Shown here piece after piece: positions 12,918-28,700 of a DNA stretch of 64,000 nt. The position numbers were made by a program, and so were the translations under genes. The DNA comes from Unio delphinus. Taxonomy: Eukaryota > Mollusca > Bivalvia > Unionida > Unionidae. The stretch spans positions 620,001-684,000 of the forward strand of contig JAQISU010000123.1 of NCBI GenBank assembly GCA_029339505.1, in the 5' to 3' direction. Every line of letters starts with the position of its first letter. The first letter of the stretch is position 1. Below the pieces are notes generated by a model. It made no database searches. It saw only the letters and a list, made by a program, of their open reading frames with translations, and was not told where the DNA came from.

Positions 12918-15900
12918 CTTGGCAAAAAAAAAAAGACATGTCACTTTTTTTGAGTCAAATTGAAAAATCTCTCTTACTGATCAAACAAATATATCTTACA
13001 TCTATCTTTACCTTAAAGGATTGGTTGGATAACAGATAAAAAACTGCCTTAAAACCAAGTAGCTCTGATGCAGGAGTGTACACTAAGTTTCACATTTTAA
13101 CCTAATATTATTTTTAGTGTTAAAAGTTAAATATACAGGTTCAACTGCAACCTAAACTCAGAATGAAGAATCCTGAACATGCTCTATCATAATAATGAAA
13201 ATAATGAACTACATGTTTAATTGTTCTGAAATGGCTTCAAGATATAATCTATGAAATTAAAAATCTTTAATTTGTTATCTCAGCCTTGAAAGCAGACCAT
13301 AAGAGTTAAATTGCCCAACCATTTGTATGAAGCACAAAACCCCATTCTAACTCTGGTCATTCAAATGATATTAAAGTAATGATCGTATGGAGGGACATAA
13401 CAAAAGAACACAAATTAAAACAAATGATCCACCACTTTGTTGCTGTAATGTGGGTCCAGCAGACTAATATTCCATTTGATAATGTTGGATGATTGTTTCT
13501 TCTTTGTTACAGTCATTTGGAACAAGCAGTGAGCTTTCTATATATTGGTGACTGATATTCAATTTTATAATCGCTTTTTCTTTTTAGAACATAATGCACA
13601 ACTTCAGCATGTGCGAGAACAAGGGAAACAAATTCAGTTACAGACTTGTGTCTACCAAAATGCCCCCAAAATTCCAGGTAGATAAATGAAAGGAAAGGTA
13701 ATATTGCTCTTACCATACATGGAAGCTGGGAAATCATTCATCAGGGAATGTGTCTCATCAAAGCCTCCCACAGCTCCCTGTAAGGTGTCGTCAAGGGGAC
13801 TTGTAGTTTCACTTGTGGTCTGCATGGGTTTAGGTGATCCTATAACACATAATATTTAATTTCTGTTAGGAATGCTGCCCATATTTCAAACCAATCAATC
13901 CAATCCTTCTACATTTTTAAGCAAGAATAAATGTTAATTATATTGTTACTGTGAATATAAATTGTCAAAGTTTTATGTGAAATGATAACATTCCAATAAG
14001 GTGTCCTCAACAGTAGTCAAACTTAACCAAACATTATGAGAAAACTATTATCAAAAGGTAAGCATGCATGTTGACAACATAGATCCTTCTTATGCAGGCA
14101 CATAGGATTGTGGTATGTGTTTGAGCCAGCACAGTTAACTTTATATATGTAGGTATTTTTATGTATGTAAATGTTATGTGGCCTAACTGGTTTGAGCATG
14201 TGCTATTGATATTGACATTTCAGGTCTGAATCACGATTGCTGTGAAAAATAATTTCTTTAAAGTGCAGACAGTTAAGCTTTGGTTGGTTGTACTATGTGA
14301 AAATTTAATTGACATTCCTTGAAAGTGTTAACTACCTACCTTGCCCACATAATTTGTTTGAGAGACAGACTAGCCTTAACCAACCTCTAAGACTTCTAGG
14401 ATGCTGTCTGGCATTGTAGGAGTTCAAATGGGTTGCAGTACTGACTGAACACTTCTCCACTAACCATAAAAAAAAATATGTACACCAGCTGCAACATGCA
14501 GAATGCAAAATCTCAAAGAAATACTGCTTGCAGCACAACCTTAGTAAAACTGTTTCCTTGTGTGTGAAAATATCAAAGTCACTTTAAAGATTCATATAAA
14601 ATGACTGCAGCAATACATGACTGAATCCAATAGACATGACAGTGCTGTTGCCACGTGTGTATAACTGAATGTAGCAGGGCAATATTGTTACCCAAATACA
14701 ACCATCAAATTCTTCACATCAGCATGCCCAGCAGTTATGAATGTTTGGAGACCAAACAGTCAAATTCAGTAAGCAGTGGGTGTGTGGTAGGGTGGGGATG
14801 TCAACCAACCTTTTTGGGGTGGGGTGACAAAGCCTCTTCCACCCCCACTGCTCAATATAAAACATGACTATAAAGACTGTGCCATTGACTATCTGGCTAA
14901 ACTATTTGTTTCATGGCCTTCATGCATGTTCATGTCATGACAATAATGACAGGTACCAATATAAGTGACCATTGCATTCCAATATTAATGTCATTTGCTA
15001 ACCAATCAGGTTCCTGTTCCTTAAAACTTACATTTCATATGAAAACTCATTAAAACCACATTATTTTCCTGATAAGGTACTACATACACAGAATGTACCT
15101 ATAGGAGATTTTCCACATTCAAATGGTATTGTCAAGATGAATAATCTACCTGATGCCAAAGACAGCTGATCCATGGCAGCTTTGGGTGACCCCTGGTCAT
15201 CAGGTCTCTGAGGACTGTTCTGGCCTGAGTTTGAAGTACCACACTTGCTCCGTGGTGAGCGCCCAAGTCTGGATTCAGGAGATCCCAAGTTTTCCAATGG
15301 CAGGTATTCACTGGATGAACTGCAGGTAGCACTTGCTGTTCTTGGCTGAGAAATAAAAATGGATAAAATGAATCTATGTATGCATGCTTATCAACACAAA
15401 GATACCACTGAAAACTGTCTTGCATTATATTATGGGGCCCCAACTGGCCGAGTGGTCAAAAGCGATTTCCGTTACGGATCACTGCCATCTCACCTCTGTC
15501 TGCGTGGGTTCGAGTCTAAGATTTGGCTAATGTAGTTATGTGAGAAAGCTTGCCAGTAGCTTCTCGTGGGTTGATGGTTCTTTCTGGGTTCTTCCTCCGC
15601 CAATAATACTGGCCGCCATGTAAAGCCTATCATGTGCTGAAAAATGGCGTTAAACCATACAACAACAACAGCAGCAGCATTATATTATGTACCATTTCAG
15701 TAATACTATGAATAAAGTTAACAAAAATCCTAGCATTAATGCTGCTGTCACAATTGTCTCAAGAAAGTACTATGTCTATTTACAATACAAATAAAAACAC
15801 ACAAAAAATCATAAAATAATAATCTATGATATATTACCTAAGATTCTTTTATCTTTGCTTCATAAGAACTTATGTATATCCATATAAAAACTAAGGGAAA

Positions 15901-18900
15901 ACAAAACGTGTTTCATGACTGAACTAAGCTGTATACCATAAGGAACAACCTGCTTCCATAATAAGAGATCTTTTAACTGACACCTTGCCTCAGATAACTC
16001 ATCTGATTGGTATCTGCCAGGCAGCCAAATCTAACTGTAGTTGGAGTGGGTACATATTTCTGTACAAATTTCTTGCAATTCTTTTGATTGCATATTTACT
16101 GTTTGTATCTATATCCATATTTGCTGACTCGTCATGATGATGTGTCTATAACACTGAAAATTCTTTATGGCAGGCTGCTGAATTTCAAATAGCTATTATT
16201 GCCATAAAGCCATTTAACAGGCCATTTTTTAAAATTAAAACCAGCATAATGGTAGCAACAGTTGACTGTAGATCAGCAACAATGGTATAAATATCTAAGT
16301 CCTTTATGCTATATTGTTCTTGTCAAAATTTAGTAAAGTTTTTTTGTGCACATTTTAAAAATAAAATATTATGTTTTTCCATTTGAAGTAATATCAGCGA
16401 TCCGGGCTTCCATTTTTTGTTACTGTATATACTTTCTTATAAGGTGAGTTAAATTGCAATAACAAAGAACTCATTAGGCACCTGAGGATCTTTACTTAAA
16501 ACGCTGTTTGTAGCTTATGCCAGCATGTTATTTTAAGTCTTCTGTAATTACATTTACATTTGATACTTCTTCCTCAGTTATCAACTACAAATTATTCATT
16601 TTAATCCATAAGGTACAGTCTTTTTAAAAATTGTATAAACTGTTTTGTTTCAATTGTGTGTAGTTTATGTTCTACGCTTTTTATATCTGGTTTGCACAAC
16701 TCTTTGCATGCAGAAAAACTCTGCATAATCCAAACCAGTGATTTTCAATAGTAAATATAATACATTACATCAAATTCTGTCCTTTAGAAGACCGCTAGAC
16801 CTATAAAAATAATGAAAATGGTGATAAAATTTGTGAATTTTGACACGAATTTATAAAGTGATCATAGAGACCACGACTATTTGTCAGAACAAATGAATGC
16901 ATGGTAAATGTTTGGCGTAATCCAATTACACTTCACTTTTTGTGCAATATATTTCTTTTTACTATTCTGAGTTTCCTCTAACCCTTGCATTTTTTATATT
17001 TGGACATTTATGTTGGGATATAGGGCCAGAGTCCATTCCCTATCAAAAAGTTGAAATTCACTGACACCATTTGGTGTCGGCATGGGGTAACCTCTTATTA
17101 ACTGGCCCAGCAAACTTGAATGATCTTTCATCGAGATATACCTGCTTGAAATCGATATGAATATGATTTATTTTCTCAAAAATCATGAGCATAGCATTCA
17201 TCTTGTCTTTAATCCGCTGAAAGGAGAGACAAAAATATGTTGTTGCTGAAATTTGACCTGAATCTGGCTATTTTGTCAGAGTCACATGACTACAAATCTG
17301 GCAACCTACATGTCAATGAGGTCATATAGTCATGTGATATGGACAATAAACAAATTTCCAAAGATAAAATGGGGTAACAAGGGTCAGAGGAAATTCGGAC
17401 TATATTTTTCCTTGGTGGTAAAGACATTTTGAAGACAAGTTGACAAATGGCAATTCAAATCAGCCTTGCCAGCCCATGCCGGTAACAAAATTCCAGTTAA
17501 GCCCCAGTTTCTCTTAAAAGCATTTGTAACACTATTTTTATATTTACAAACTAAACTATGTTAAAATGCTTGCTACCGGGCCAACAGTACCTATCAGTTA
17601 TAGTTCACTAATACCATGACCAGTTGTACCAGACTGTTCGGTAACTGCCAATATTATGACTAGCACGTAACAGGAAATCTGCTATTTTATTAAATATTTT
17701 TTAAAATGGAGAATTGAGGAATTTGTGAATATTTTGCATGCTGCGTGAATTGCTGAAAAAGTCATGCAATTCATGCCAAAATTCACAAATACACTGGCTG
17801 AACTTCCAACCTATGTATAATCTGGGCAATAGGTTAAGGGATTTGATCAGCCTGCACATGTACAATCTAGGACAACAGGCTAAGGGATTTGATCAGTCTG
17901 CACATGTACAATCTGGGACAACTGGCTAAGGGATTTGATCAGCATGCACATGAACAATCTGGGACAACAGGCGAAGGGATTTGATCAGTCTGCACATGGC
18001 AAGAAGATTTATTTTAAAGTTACAGTATTGACAAAGGGGACTACATTTATGCAAATACACAACATTTCATTCAATGAATGGATTATTAATTTGAAAATAA
18101 AATTCATAAAATATGGGTATTTAAAAATTCATGGCACATGAGTGATGACAAAAGTTAAAGGACTACAAGGTCCCAAAGGAAAAATTCCATGGTTATTCAG
18201 ATTAATCTGATATTCAAACATTAATGTTTCATTAGTTACTTGATCATGTGATAAATATTGTATTAATATTTTCATTAGTTACTCGATCATGTGATAAATG
18301 TTGTATTAATGTTTTCATTAGTTACCTGATCATGTGATAAATGTTGTATTGCAGTAAGTATAAGTGTCAAAGGAAACAGGATGCTAAATTGCAAACAACC
18401 AAGGTACCAAAATAAATAAGATTATCCTCTTTTTGAGCACATCTATGTGCATTATATACAACTGTTTTTTTTTACTGGGCACTTTAAAATGTAGTGAGCT
18501 CCAAAATTTGGATGATTGTGGACAATTTCTCATTTGCCATTTTCTTAGTGCAACACAGTACATTACAACATTGAGTAATATGGTTCTGAAATTGTATTGG
18601 ACAGCAGAGTCATATCTGTCTACATCAGAATCATTGGCAAGATCACAGTGGTGGCATTCGATAGAAATCCTGCCAAGGATATCACAAATGGATGCTGATC
18701 AATGTCAGTGGGGAGTTCAAGTTTTAGTTTTGTTTTTAGCAGGAAAGCATTCCAGGACACTACAGGTGGCATGAAGTACTGTAGTGTGTGTTATCCAATT
18801 TATACACCCTCACAGCAGTAACACAAAAAGTTTCAAAGGCATCTGTGAGCTGCAATGCTTCCACCATACACAAATGCATGCCAAGGTTTTGGCAACCAAA

Positions 18901-21900
18901 CATGGACCATACTTTTTTTGCATGTACTAGGTTGCTGGTGGAAATACCTTCATGGACAAATTAATGGAATGCTTCGATAGCTAGCAACTTGTTTCAGTCA
19001 CTTATGTACTCATAAGTATAGATTCTTTTACAAGAGAGCAAGCAACTTCTCCAGTTAAGTATGGTAAATACTAGTATAATGACAAGGGTCTGTAGATGTT
19101 GTTGTAGAGTTTAACGCCATTTTTCAGCACACGATAGGCTACACATCGCGGCCAGTATTATTGGTGGAGGAAGAACCCGGGAAACCCCCAGAAAGAATCA
19201 CCGACCCACGAAAAGCTACTGGCAAGCTTTCTTAAATAACTACATTAGCCAAATCTTAGACTTGAACCCACGCAGTCAGAGGTGAGATGGAAAGCGCTTT
19301 AGACCACTCGGCCTCTCGGGGCCCCTTAAAGGGTCTGTAGAATGATCGTTGATATTCACAGCAAGGTTGCTTACATAACCTGGAATTCATAAACAGCAGG
19401 GCACCAAAGACTAATAGTTGATCAATTCTAAACATTTTATTTTTCCATATTGTTTGTAATGACTCTTATTGGTGCCTTTTAATGTTGTTGCAATTGAATG
19501 GCTATCATACTCATTTAAGCTATGAAACAATACAGGAGTTTTTATTTGGTTTAATTTGTATGTGCAACTTTGGAATCAGTGGAGCTAAATATCACCATAA
19601 CAGATGCAGCAGTACATGGTCTCAGAAAACTTATTATCATGGGTCTTTAAAACCAAAAATTATCATCACTGTTTACATTTATCACTGAAAACTGCAAAAT
19701 AGACTTTAGTATTTGTATAAAATTAGACCCACAGAATAGCATGTTTGAGGAAATAAGCACTTCGACTGGGACACATCTTTCAAAACTCCCTCACGATCCA
19801 ACACTAGTTCATTTTTTCATCTTTTCGATGCTTCAATAAATTTTATCATGAATAGCCTGTCTCTTCGCAGATTAATATTACAAGCAGATCATCACAAAGC
19901 CACAAAGTTCTGATTTTTAATCCTTCCTTGTCATGGTTAAATGGTTTACTCAAATGCACATATAAAACAATATTTGCTTTAACCTAAAGTATATGCGAGA
20001 TGAAATAATGATGATTACAGATGCATCTTATACTGATGTCTTTGTATCATGGCTGATTATGGGGGAAGTTATGGTTGAACTAGGGGAAAATGTCATGATC
20101 CTATGGCTTTGTATTCATATCCCATGCTTTCATACGTTTCTTTAATATTGAATCACAGTAGGCAAACTGATATATAATATAAGGATAAATCATAGTCTAA
20201 TTATGAAATTTGGGTATTTTTGTTTTCACTTTACCAAGGTCAGGAACTTAAATTCTCTGCTATTATTTCATTTACTTCTGTAACATTTTCAAGGATGTTG
20301 ATGTCAGGTGTTGCTACCATCATAGGTTCCATACCAGTGGTGTTAGCAAGTCTTCACCTGTGATCACTGTATATCTTCATGAACAAATCTGCATGGCCAA
20401 CAAAGCTTATTACATAATTTGATTCCAATACCACAGCTAAGACTGTTAAGCACATAGACCACAACGTCACACCAGCAAATGCAATTTTCAGTATTGGTAA
20501 TGGCATGTTCCACCACATATTTCACAGGCACACATTTCTGCTGTGACTGCATCCCAATGCCATTGAAAGTGCTATTAAACAAAGTGTTATCTAATTGTAT
20601 GAATTGTTTTCCATTTGCCACCACTGATTCTTTCCATTTTATCCTGTCTTAGACTTGCACTGTTAATTTATACCAAAAGACACCATCTGGCTTATGTATA
20701 AGAATTTCAAGAAACTGAATAAATGTTGTCCTGAAAGTAGTCAACATATTTGTTCATTTCAGGATAATAAAATTCCATTGCATTATAAAATAAAATAACT
20801 TTTAAAAAAGGCATCGGCTCAAAATGATTTATCACAGAGTACTGCACAAACTCAAATACGACTAGATGTATATTTGTATCAAACACGTCAAACATCCTGG
20901 AACGCTCATAAATTTCCTCAATAAATTTTGCTTTGATTGTTTTCATCAATAGCTTCAGAGAATTCTTCCAGTTCCTGCGCTGTTCCACTCTGACAGTGTT
21001 GTACCTCATTTCAAAAATGTATTCCCCGTTTTCAGGTATGGATACCATTGTTATAACAATACTAAAATATCTCATTAATTTACTTGTCATTTTATACCTT
21101 CTTCATAACTAGATTCGATCAGGACAATTTGATTAATGTCTGCAACTTCTTTGCATTTTTATAATTGTATTATTCACAAAGTCTGCACCATGGTGATTCT
21201 GTGATCAATATGCTCTAATTATGTTTGAAAAGTAACATAGCGTTTTTGGGGCCTCTAATAATCCTGTTGGATGTATTCAAACAAACAGTGATGTAATCTT
21301 TTCTGTAGCATTACACACACGCTTCAATTTATAGACAAGCTAATGTGTGCACAGGTTAAAAGGAAGAAATGAAAAAAAAAAAAATGCATGATTGGTGTCC
21401 TCTGCAAGTACAAGACAAGCATAGCATCTCTGAGGTCTCTTTGACTTAAATGACTGCTGAACTTTCTATATTCCTATGTTTTACTATTTGATGATCTGGG
21501 TTGTTATCTGATTTTTTGTAAGAAGTACATATTAAAAGGCCTTTTTTTTTTGTAATAGTGGCTATATCTGATGATGGTATAATAAAAAAAGTTATGATGC
21601 TTTCTGTATTTTGAAAAATTCTTTTCAGTAGTGTTTGAGAAGTCATTTAAACATTGTTCTATTTTTGGGAACAACAGTCATGTTTGAATATGGAGCAACA
21701 TTTCATCAGTGAGAAGCTGGGATTTACTAATCCACTTGTTTGAAACCCTGCACACTTAAATTCAATTCAGCAAGCTTACAAGATACTTGCCCACAGTAAA
21801 GTCCAAAATATTTAAAGAGGAATACAAGGTACAAAAAGTTTCATTTTAAAGTTGGTGTTTGTGCATAAAACACTAGCTCTGTGCGAATTGTATTACCAAC

Positions 21901-22708
21901 TTGTAGTAGTTTCAGTTCCTATTGCTTTCAGTTCTGATATACTTTGTACTCTTGAAGCAGTACATATACCAGCAACTTCAATTAGTGGTTTTTTCTTTTT
22001 TAAAACATAACTGGCCAATTTCATTCATCAATTGTGTCATTTACATCTTGTAGTCAATGTCATGGTCAGTCTCAGGTTTTCTCTCAATGATGTGATAATG
22101 TTAATAGTTGCTGATTAGTGTATACCAGTGAACTAAATGTGATAATATTTGTCGAATCAATATTAAATGACTTTCAAGTCAGTGTATATGGAAACTGGCA
22201 TAATGAAGTAACAGCTATGTAAATAATACTGGTACAGCTTCCAATTTTTCTGGTAGATTTCATGGCAAATGTATTTACAGAAGAAATTATAAAAGGATGA
22301 TATAAAAATTATCAATTTGCAATGTGACATTTAAACAAGGGATTAGATTATTCACAAGGACAAAGTACATTATCATGAATACTACAGCAGACTGCAATTG
22401 TGTCTACTTGTTGATTAGTCACCATCAGTGGTACTTACAGAGCCCTGTCTAACAGCTCGTTTTTCATTATCTCTAAGCCATTGCAGGTAGGACTCCCTTG
22501 CAACTTGTTCCTCAATGGTCTCCTGTGTTACCTCCCAGTCAGTCTCTCTCAACTTATCCTCTAACATAGCCTGCAATAAAATATCATGGAAAAATCACTT
22601 GACACTCAAGACAATTCTCAAGGAGGATATCAAAGTGAATGTACTGTTATGTAATGATAAAACTCCCGATAACGCACACAATTTGATTACAGCCCCTTGT
22701 CCTTCAAG

Positions 22709-22749
<41 letters not shown>

Positions 22750-25700
22750 CTGCAAAGTGGAAAAAAGGTTAGCTAAACTGACAGGAGATCACCTTATTAT
22801 GCATCATTCTTGTTCATTATTGAAATCATCCAACATTTTGATGATATAAACTGATATTCTAATTCTAACTGAAACAAAGATACAGACTCCAAAGTGGAAA
22901 AAAGCAATAAAAAACACTAAATGTCACTCAGCCTCTGGGAAATAAACACAGTATGTGCTAATGTCATTTCCCTAGAAGTATGCATGTGTATTTAGCAGAA
23001 ACTTCACAGTTGAAGAATTAAATGAAGTAACATGACCTCTCACACCTGTTTACTGGAAACATCAATGTCAAAGGTAGGCACTTGCTTAAATTGAAAAGGG
23101 GTGTGTGCAGGTGGGATGTCTTATAGAGGCAGGTGCACTTATTAACCAGATGACATGCACTTTTAGGGAGATAAAACATATTTTAGAATGTTAAGTTTTA
23201 CAAATGCAATTACAATTTTCCTGCCACAAATTTAACCTTTACCTAATGTGTCCCTATGGATGCCTCAACTCATTCTCATGGAAGTGCAATAGACTGTTTC
23301 ACTGTTAGTATCTCGCTTTGAAAACACCAGAGGATGCCTCTGTGCAACTCACTACCAGATAAAGCTGGCAGATGTAAATCAAAAAATGAGAGTGTGCTTT
23401 TATTATTGATTTAGATTGTTGCATTAATATTCATTACATTTTTCACAAAATAACTTGTTATATCTAGGGAGGATATTTTTTTTCTCCAAAATGCACAATG
23501 TCATTCATGCTTGAACAAGCAGGTGTACATACAAGTCTCCTCTTGATTATTTTAATTTTATTTCCTTGAACGGTTGGAATTTTTTTAATATAAAATTTGG
23601 AGAAATACTTATGTTAAACACACAATGCATGTATACAACATATATGGCTCACAACTGTCTGTCTGTCTGTATGTCTAATTTCATCTGGTGCATAGGTATG
23701 AATATGCTTGAATGTGTGTTCATATATGTAGATTACATAAACTACTTCTGGTTAAATATGATTATATAATGGTGCAAAGATAGAAAGAGTGACTGATAAA
23801 AACGAAATATGAATATTTGTGTGTTTCAATTTATTATTGACTTCAAAAGCATGTTCTTACAAAAAGTCTCTTTTTTAAATTATACTTTCTGAAATTTTAC
23901 TTCTGGTCACATGGATCAATATTGATTTAAATGACATACTAAAGTGATAGGATATAATCTGTGAAATAATTTGATCTTTTAAACTTGCATATTTGATGCA
24001 AGGAATGTTGAACAGAATTAAAATAACTTGAAGAAGACCTCAGGAAATTGTAGATTATTACAACTTGTCAGCATAAGCAAAGAAAAATTATGCTAAAAGT
24101 TACTGCATGTACTGTCTCATACTTGATGGTTTAAGTTTTGAGAAAACCAGCGAGGAATGTAGATAATTACATATTGGGCTGAATGAATGCATGGCTATGT
24201 TTGACTGGACATAGCAAGAAAAAGATATGTATACGAGTAAATACTTTTTTGATTGTTTAAAGATAGGAAAATCCTACCCTCCTACAAAAAAATATAAAAT
24301 AGAAAACATTATTGGACATGTTAATTAACATGAATATTGTACAATATTTACACCAAAAATTGAATAAATATTCCATCTGCAATAATTACACTACTTTATC
24401 TTTATGATAGCTAAGGTAATTATTGCTTTGATAAGTTCCTCTGAATACATTGATATACATATTGATAAAGAAAATTTAGTTTTAAAAGAGTCAGCATTAC
24501 AGATCAGCTGATGTATCAAACTCATGTAATAATTATTTTTTACTTAACTTGTGCTATAACTTTCTTAACTCATGTTATAAACGAAATATTAGCCTTGAGA
24601 AAATAACTGAGAAAGAAGGATATATCAATGTATGAAAATTGCAAATTGTTGAGATGGTTGGCATTAACGTGATGCTGCTAAAGATGTGCAATAAATGTTT
24701 AAAATCGGAGAGCAAAGTTAAATATTCCTACAAATGTATCTGAAATTATGGATAATGAATCTATATTATCAGGTATAATATAAATATGGAAAGTGTATTT
24801 AATTTATTTTATATCATAATAGTCTGGAAGTAAATATTTAGTTATCTGATATAATGTAAGTATGGACACCAAATCTAATTATCTGATATAATGTTTATAA
24901 TTATTTTCAAAGTATGAACAAAAGATGTTAGACTTAAATAATTTATTCATTGGTTTAACTTATAGCTAAGATTCCTTTTTATGTTGACTTTATGTTTTGC
25001 TAACTAAGCGTAAAACGGTGCTAAGTTCTGAACTATCCACAACTGGAAGTTTTGTTGTGGGCATATGCATTGGAGCTAAGTTTAAGCAATACAATCAGTA
25101 ACTCTGCTGCAACCATGAAATTCTCTATTGGACACGTCTACCAAATTAGCATGCATGTTTAGATGCCTCTGCACTGTCCACATGGAAGGATGTTTGGATG
25201 CCTACTGTAAACATCAGATATTTAAGCTGGTTTTTGTAGTGCCACCTCTGGGTAAAATCCTCTATTAGATACCACATTCATTGAGGTAAATGAAAAACAG
25301 GTAGATTTCATGACTCAGAAAATGTGTTCTACAGCTGATCATATGGCTTCACTGGCTTGATGGTGAACAAAACCTGTCAGTATTTTAAAGCACATAAAAA
25401 TTCTTCTGTAAAAAATAATTATCCAACTATTTGTGTGTGATTTAAATTTTTAATGTAGCTTTAACAATTTTCCAGTCATATCGCTACGATGTCTGCAGTG
25501 TGACAGTTTATAATGATGTCTAGCACTAGTGCATCATGCCGCAACATGATGTCCCACACAGTCGCATTATCATGACACTAGGCCAGTCCTAACACTAATC
25601 TCTTAATGCTAAGCACCTAGTGAGCAAGTTGTTGGTACCTTTTTGAGAACTCTATGATATGACTTGGCCAGGGACCAAACCCAAGACCTCCCAAATCTGG

Positions 25701-28700
25701 GACAGAAGCTCTAACCACTAGAGCAGTCAATGATATAACTATAAAGATCAGCTTTTGAAAAATAATACCCAAAATTTAAAATAGTTAAAATTGTTGTTGA
25801 ACTGAATATACACTACACTGCTATAAATTCAACTGGCAGGCTGAAGTGAATGGAGTCGAATAGGTAACAAGACTAAGAAATTATTAAAAGTATCTCAAGA
25901 TCGTTAAATCACTTTTCAATTTTTCCTGATATTTTTAAGATCTGGAGAAGCAATTTTCAAATTGTAGACCTTTTACAGAATTTGAGATCCACACAAGAAC
26001 CCTGCAGTTAATACTCAGGTGTAAAAATATTTACCAAATGAATAAGTACATAGTGATATCTAAAAACCATTTGAAACTACAGTATTAATGACTGCTGAAT
26101 CATGATAGACTTAATTTAAGTATAAAAAGAGTAAAGTAGGCAACAGTGTTTATACATATTTTAAGCTATCTCATTTATTTCATTGGAAGGGATAATCAAT
26201 GGTGGAGAGATTGCTCATTTTTGGACAGTGTTTATCATTTGTATCAAAAGCCATAAAGATCATGTACGAATTCTGAACGCACTACATCAGTAATGAGTGC
26301 AAATATTTTGAATGTTATGAACCTTTTTATCCACTTTATTCGGATCCTCATACATCCATAATACTTTAAAAAGGTTGGTATATATACCCCTCCCCAAGAA
26401 GTAAACGCAGCAAAATCAATGTTAAATCATGTGGATGTTTTTGGACGAAGCCAACTTAAAGGTGTAATCAAGTACAATTCAACTGAATGCCACATGCTGT
26501 GATGTCACAATAAAAGCTGCATATGTTGAAAACAAATTCGTACCACCCTGTTATTTGTTACATTAAAACGGACTTTCTTTCCTGACTCCATTTAAAAGAC
26601 TTTGGTTAAACTGTTTTCAAATAAATTTTAGAGCAACAATTAATATTTAATTTAAATAAATGTGCCATACTGACATAGTTTGTTTTATATCATAATATAT
26701 TGATAGCACAAGTCTATCTATATCATCATTATATTATCAATAGAGTTGTTATTGTACAATGCAGTGATGATATCCAACCACCTCAAACAATCTCTGATGG
26801 ATAACGTTGACATCATACTTGGTGGGGTTAAAATATCATCATCAAGTTAGAATTTCATTGCCATTACTGAATTTTAAAATGTGAAATTACCTTTTCCAAA
26901 TGTACATCCTCAGATATTCTTTTGGCATCTCGCATCAAATTTTTTTCAGCAAGCTGGAAGACAAACATGTACATGAAAAAAGGTAGAATACAATGTACAA
27001 CCACGATGAACGTAAAGGCATATATTTTATACATAACTAATCTGCTATGTGATGAGTTCATAAAACTCCAGTACCTGTATATCTGTCCAAAGAAAAACCT
27101 GACCAAGACACGACAGACAAAAGGATGGATATACAGTAGTACATTCATCATGTTTTAAAGATTGCCAAATCTGGTGAACTCTGACAGATTGGCACAGAAA
27201 AAATTCCCACTATGAGTAGAAGTGCGTTAGTCCAGTGAATTTTCCTACTCCTCCTTTAACATATTTATTCGATAAAGTTGTTTCTGTTTCTGCGTCCCAG
27301 TCAAGCATATTAACGAACATTACCTCTGTTACCTATTGAATTTACAATGCAAATACTATACAAAGTTTCCTTGACGAGAGGTGGGCTTTATGTATCACAA
27401 TATGTATAATGAACATAACTAGGACATGTCTATCAGCGCTTTAGCAAGTAAATTCTGTTACCAGCATTGTGTATTGGAACATATCGACTCATGTTTTGTC
27501 AGCATGTGATAATCAGATTCAGTATGTACTGTAATCTTGTATGATTATTTTGTGCATATTATATATGTTAGTCATAACTGTATAATAAAATTACCTTGTA
27601 TCATGTATAATTTAGCCAGAACACTTAAATTTATCGCAATATTCCAATATTTTGCAGTACTCTTGCAGCCGATACATACCAATCTGCCATTAGCATTCTT
27701 CTGATCAACAAGCACTATGCAATCTGATTGACTATTGGTCACATGAATATTTTCTATAAATAGCATCAAGTACTGGACAGCTTCATTGTTGTACTGTCCA
27801 GCATTCAGAGCAGATAGAAGGAAGTAAAGCATCGGGTGACATTGTACCAACATCATCCATTCTATAATATCTCAAAGCTAAATCAACAATTTAGTTGCAA
27901 TGCTCATTCCCTATTGAAATTTGATATGCTTGCTTGACATCATGTGGAATTCCAGAATGTATTTATTATTCATAAGGTAATGTTTGCTACTGTACTGGTT
28001 ATGATTTCGCCTTCAGTGAATTATCACCATGATTAACCTATGTAAGAGATAATTATGATTTATATATTCATTGGAAACATATATTATGTACCCAAATGAA
28101 CTGATATACAAGTTAATTACATAAACAATGTTAAGTTGCTAATAAACCATCTCTATTCACATTCATTTCAAGGCAAACTTACATCACACCTTCACCTTAC
28201 AATAATCACCACCTTCAACACCTGAAGGTTAATACTTTACCTTTACCTTACAATAATCACCACCTTCAACACCTGAAGGTTAATACTTCACCTTCACCTT
28301 ATTCTCCACACCAATTTTAACAACTGTTTTCTTGTACTTCCATAACTTGAATTCTAAATGATATAAATCATTACAAATATATTCTTAAATCCACTCAGAG
28401 AGGTGTAGAAGGTGCAATTATTTCTGAAGCTCCATTGCACCTTCCCCCATGGGAGTCGAGCACCTGTGATTCATGTGATTATCGGGTTTACCTAAATCTA
28501 GTATTCAATCTTACATGTTTATATATATGTAATTATATAGACATCAGATAATTACATGTTCACCTATTCTTGTACTTTAGGTAATTTACAAATAAAATAC
28601 TAATCAACAGCTAGACAAGAGGACCAAAAAAAATTATTGTAGCCTGGATACAGCGTTACATGCACAATATAAATATTCATAATATAAAACGTACTATAAA

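Larger units (their letters stand above)
15346..22438 (-). other. OTUD5 intron 7 (7.1 kb)
   Basis: Holds two SINE family A copies in opposite directions (15434 and 19098), a 46-bp tandem array (17815), a 43-bp tandem array (18221) and two unrecognised minus-strand ORFs (20364 and 20707). The remainder is AT-rich and featureless. Confidence 0.75.
22571..26890 (-). other. OTUD5 intron 6 (4.3 kb)
   Basis: Contains a CA microsatellite (22713-22748), a CTGT run near 23660 and a SINE family B copy (25436-25735). No coding sequence seen. Confidence 0.75.

Noticed and set aside
12744..12953. Plus-strand ORF rich in Arg, Lys and Glu
   Set aside because: It is the complement of the TCC/TCT-rich Ser-coding tail of OTUD5 exon 10.
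15434..15520. A tRNA gene suggested by clear A and B boxes
   Set aside because: The cloverleaf is not complete and the same head recurs with a fixed non-tRNA body in several places. It is the head of a SINE.
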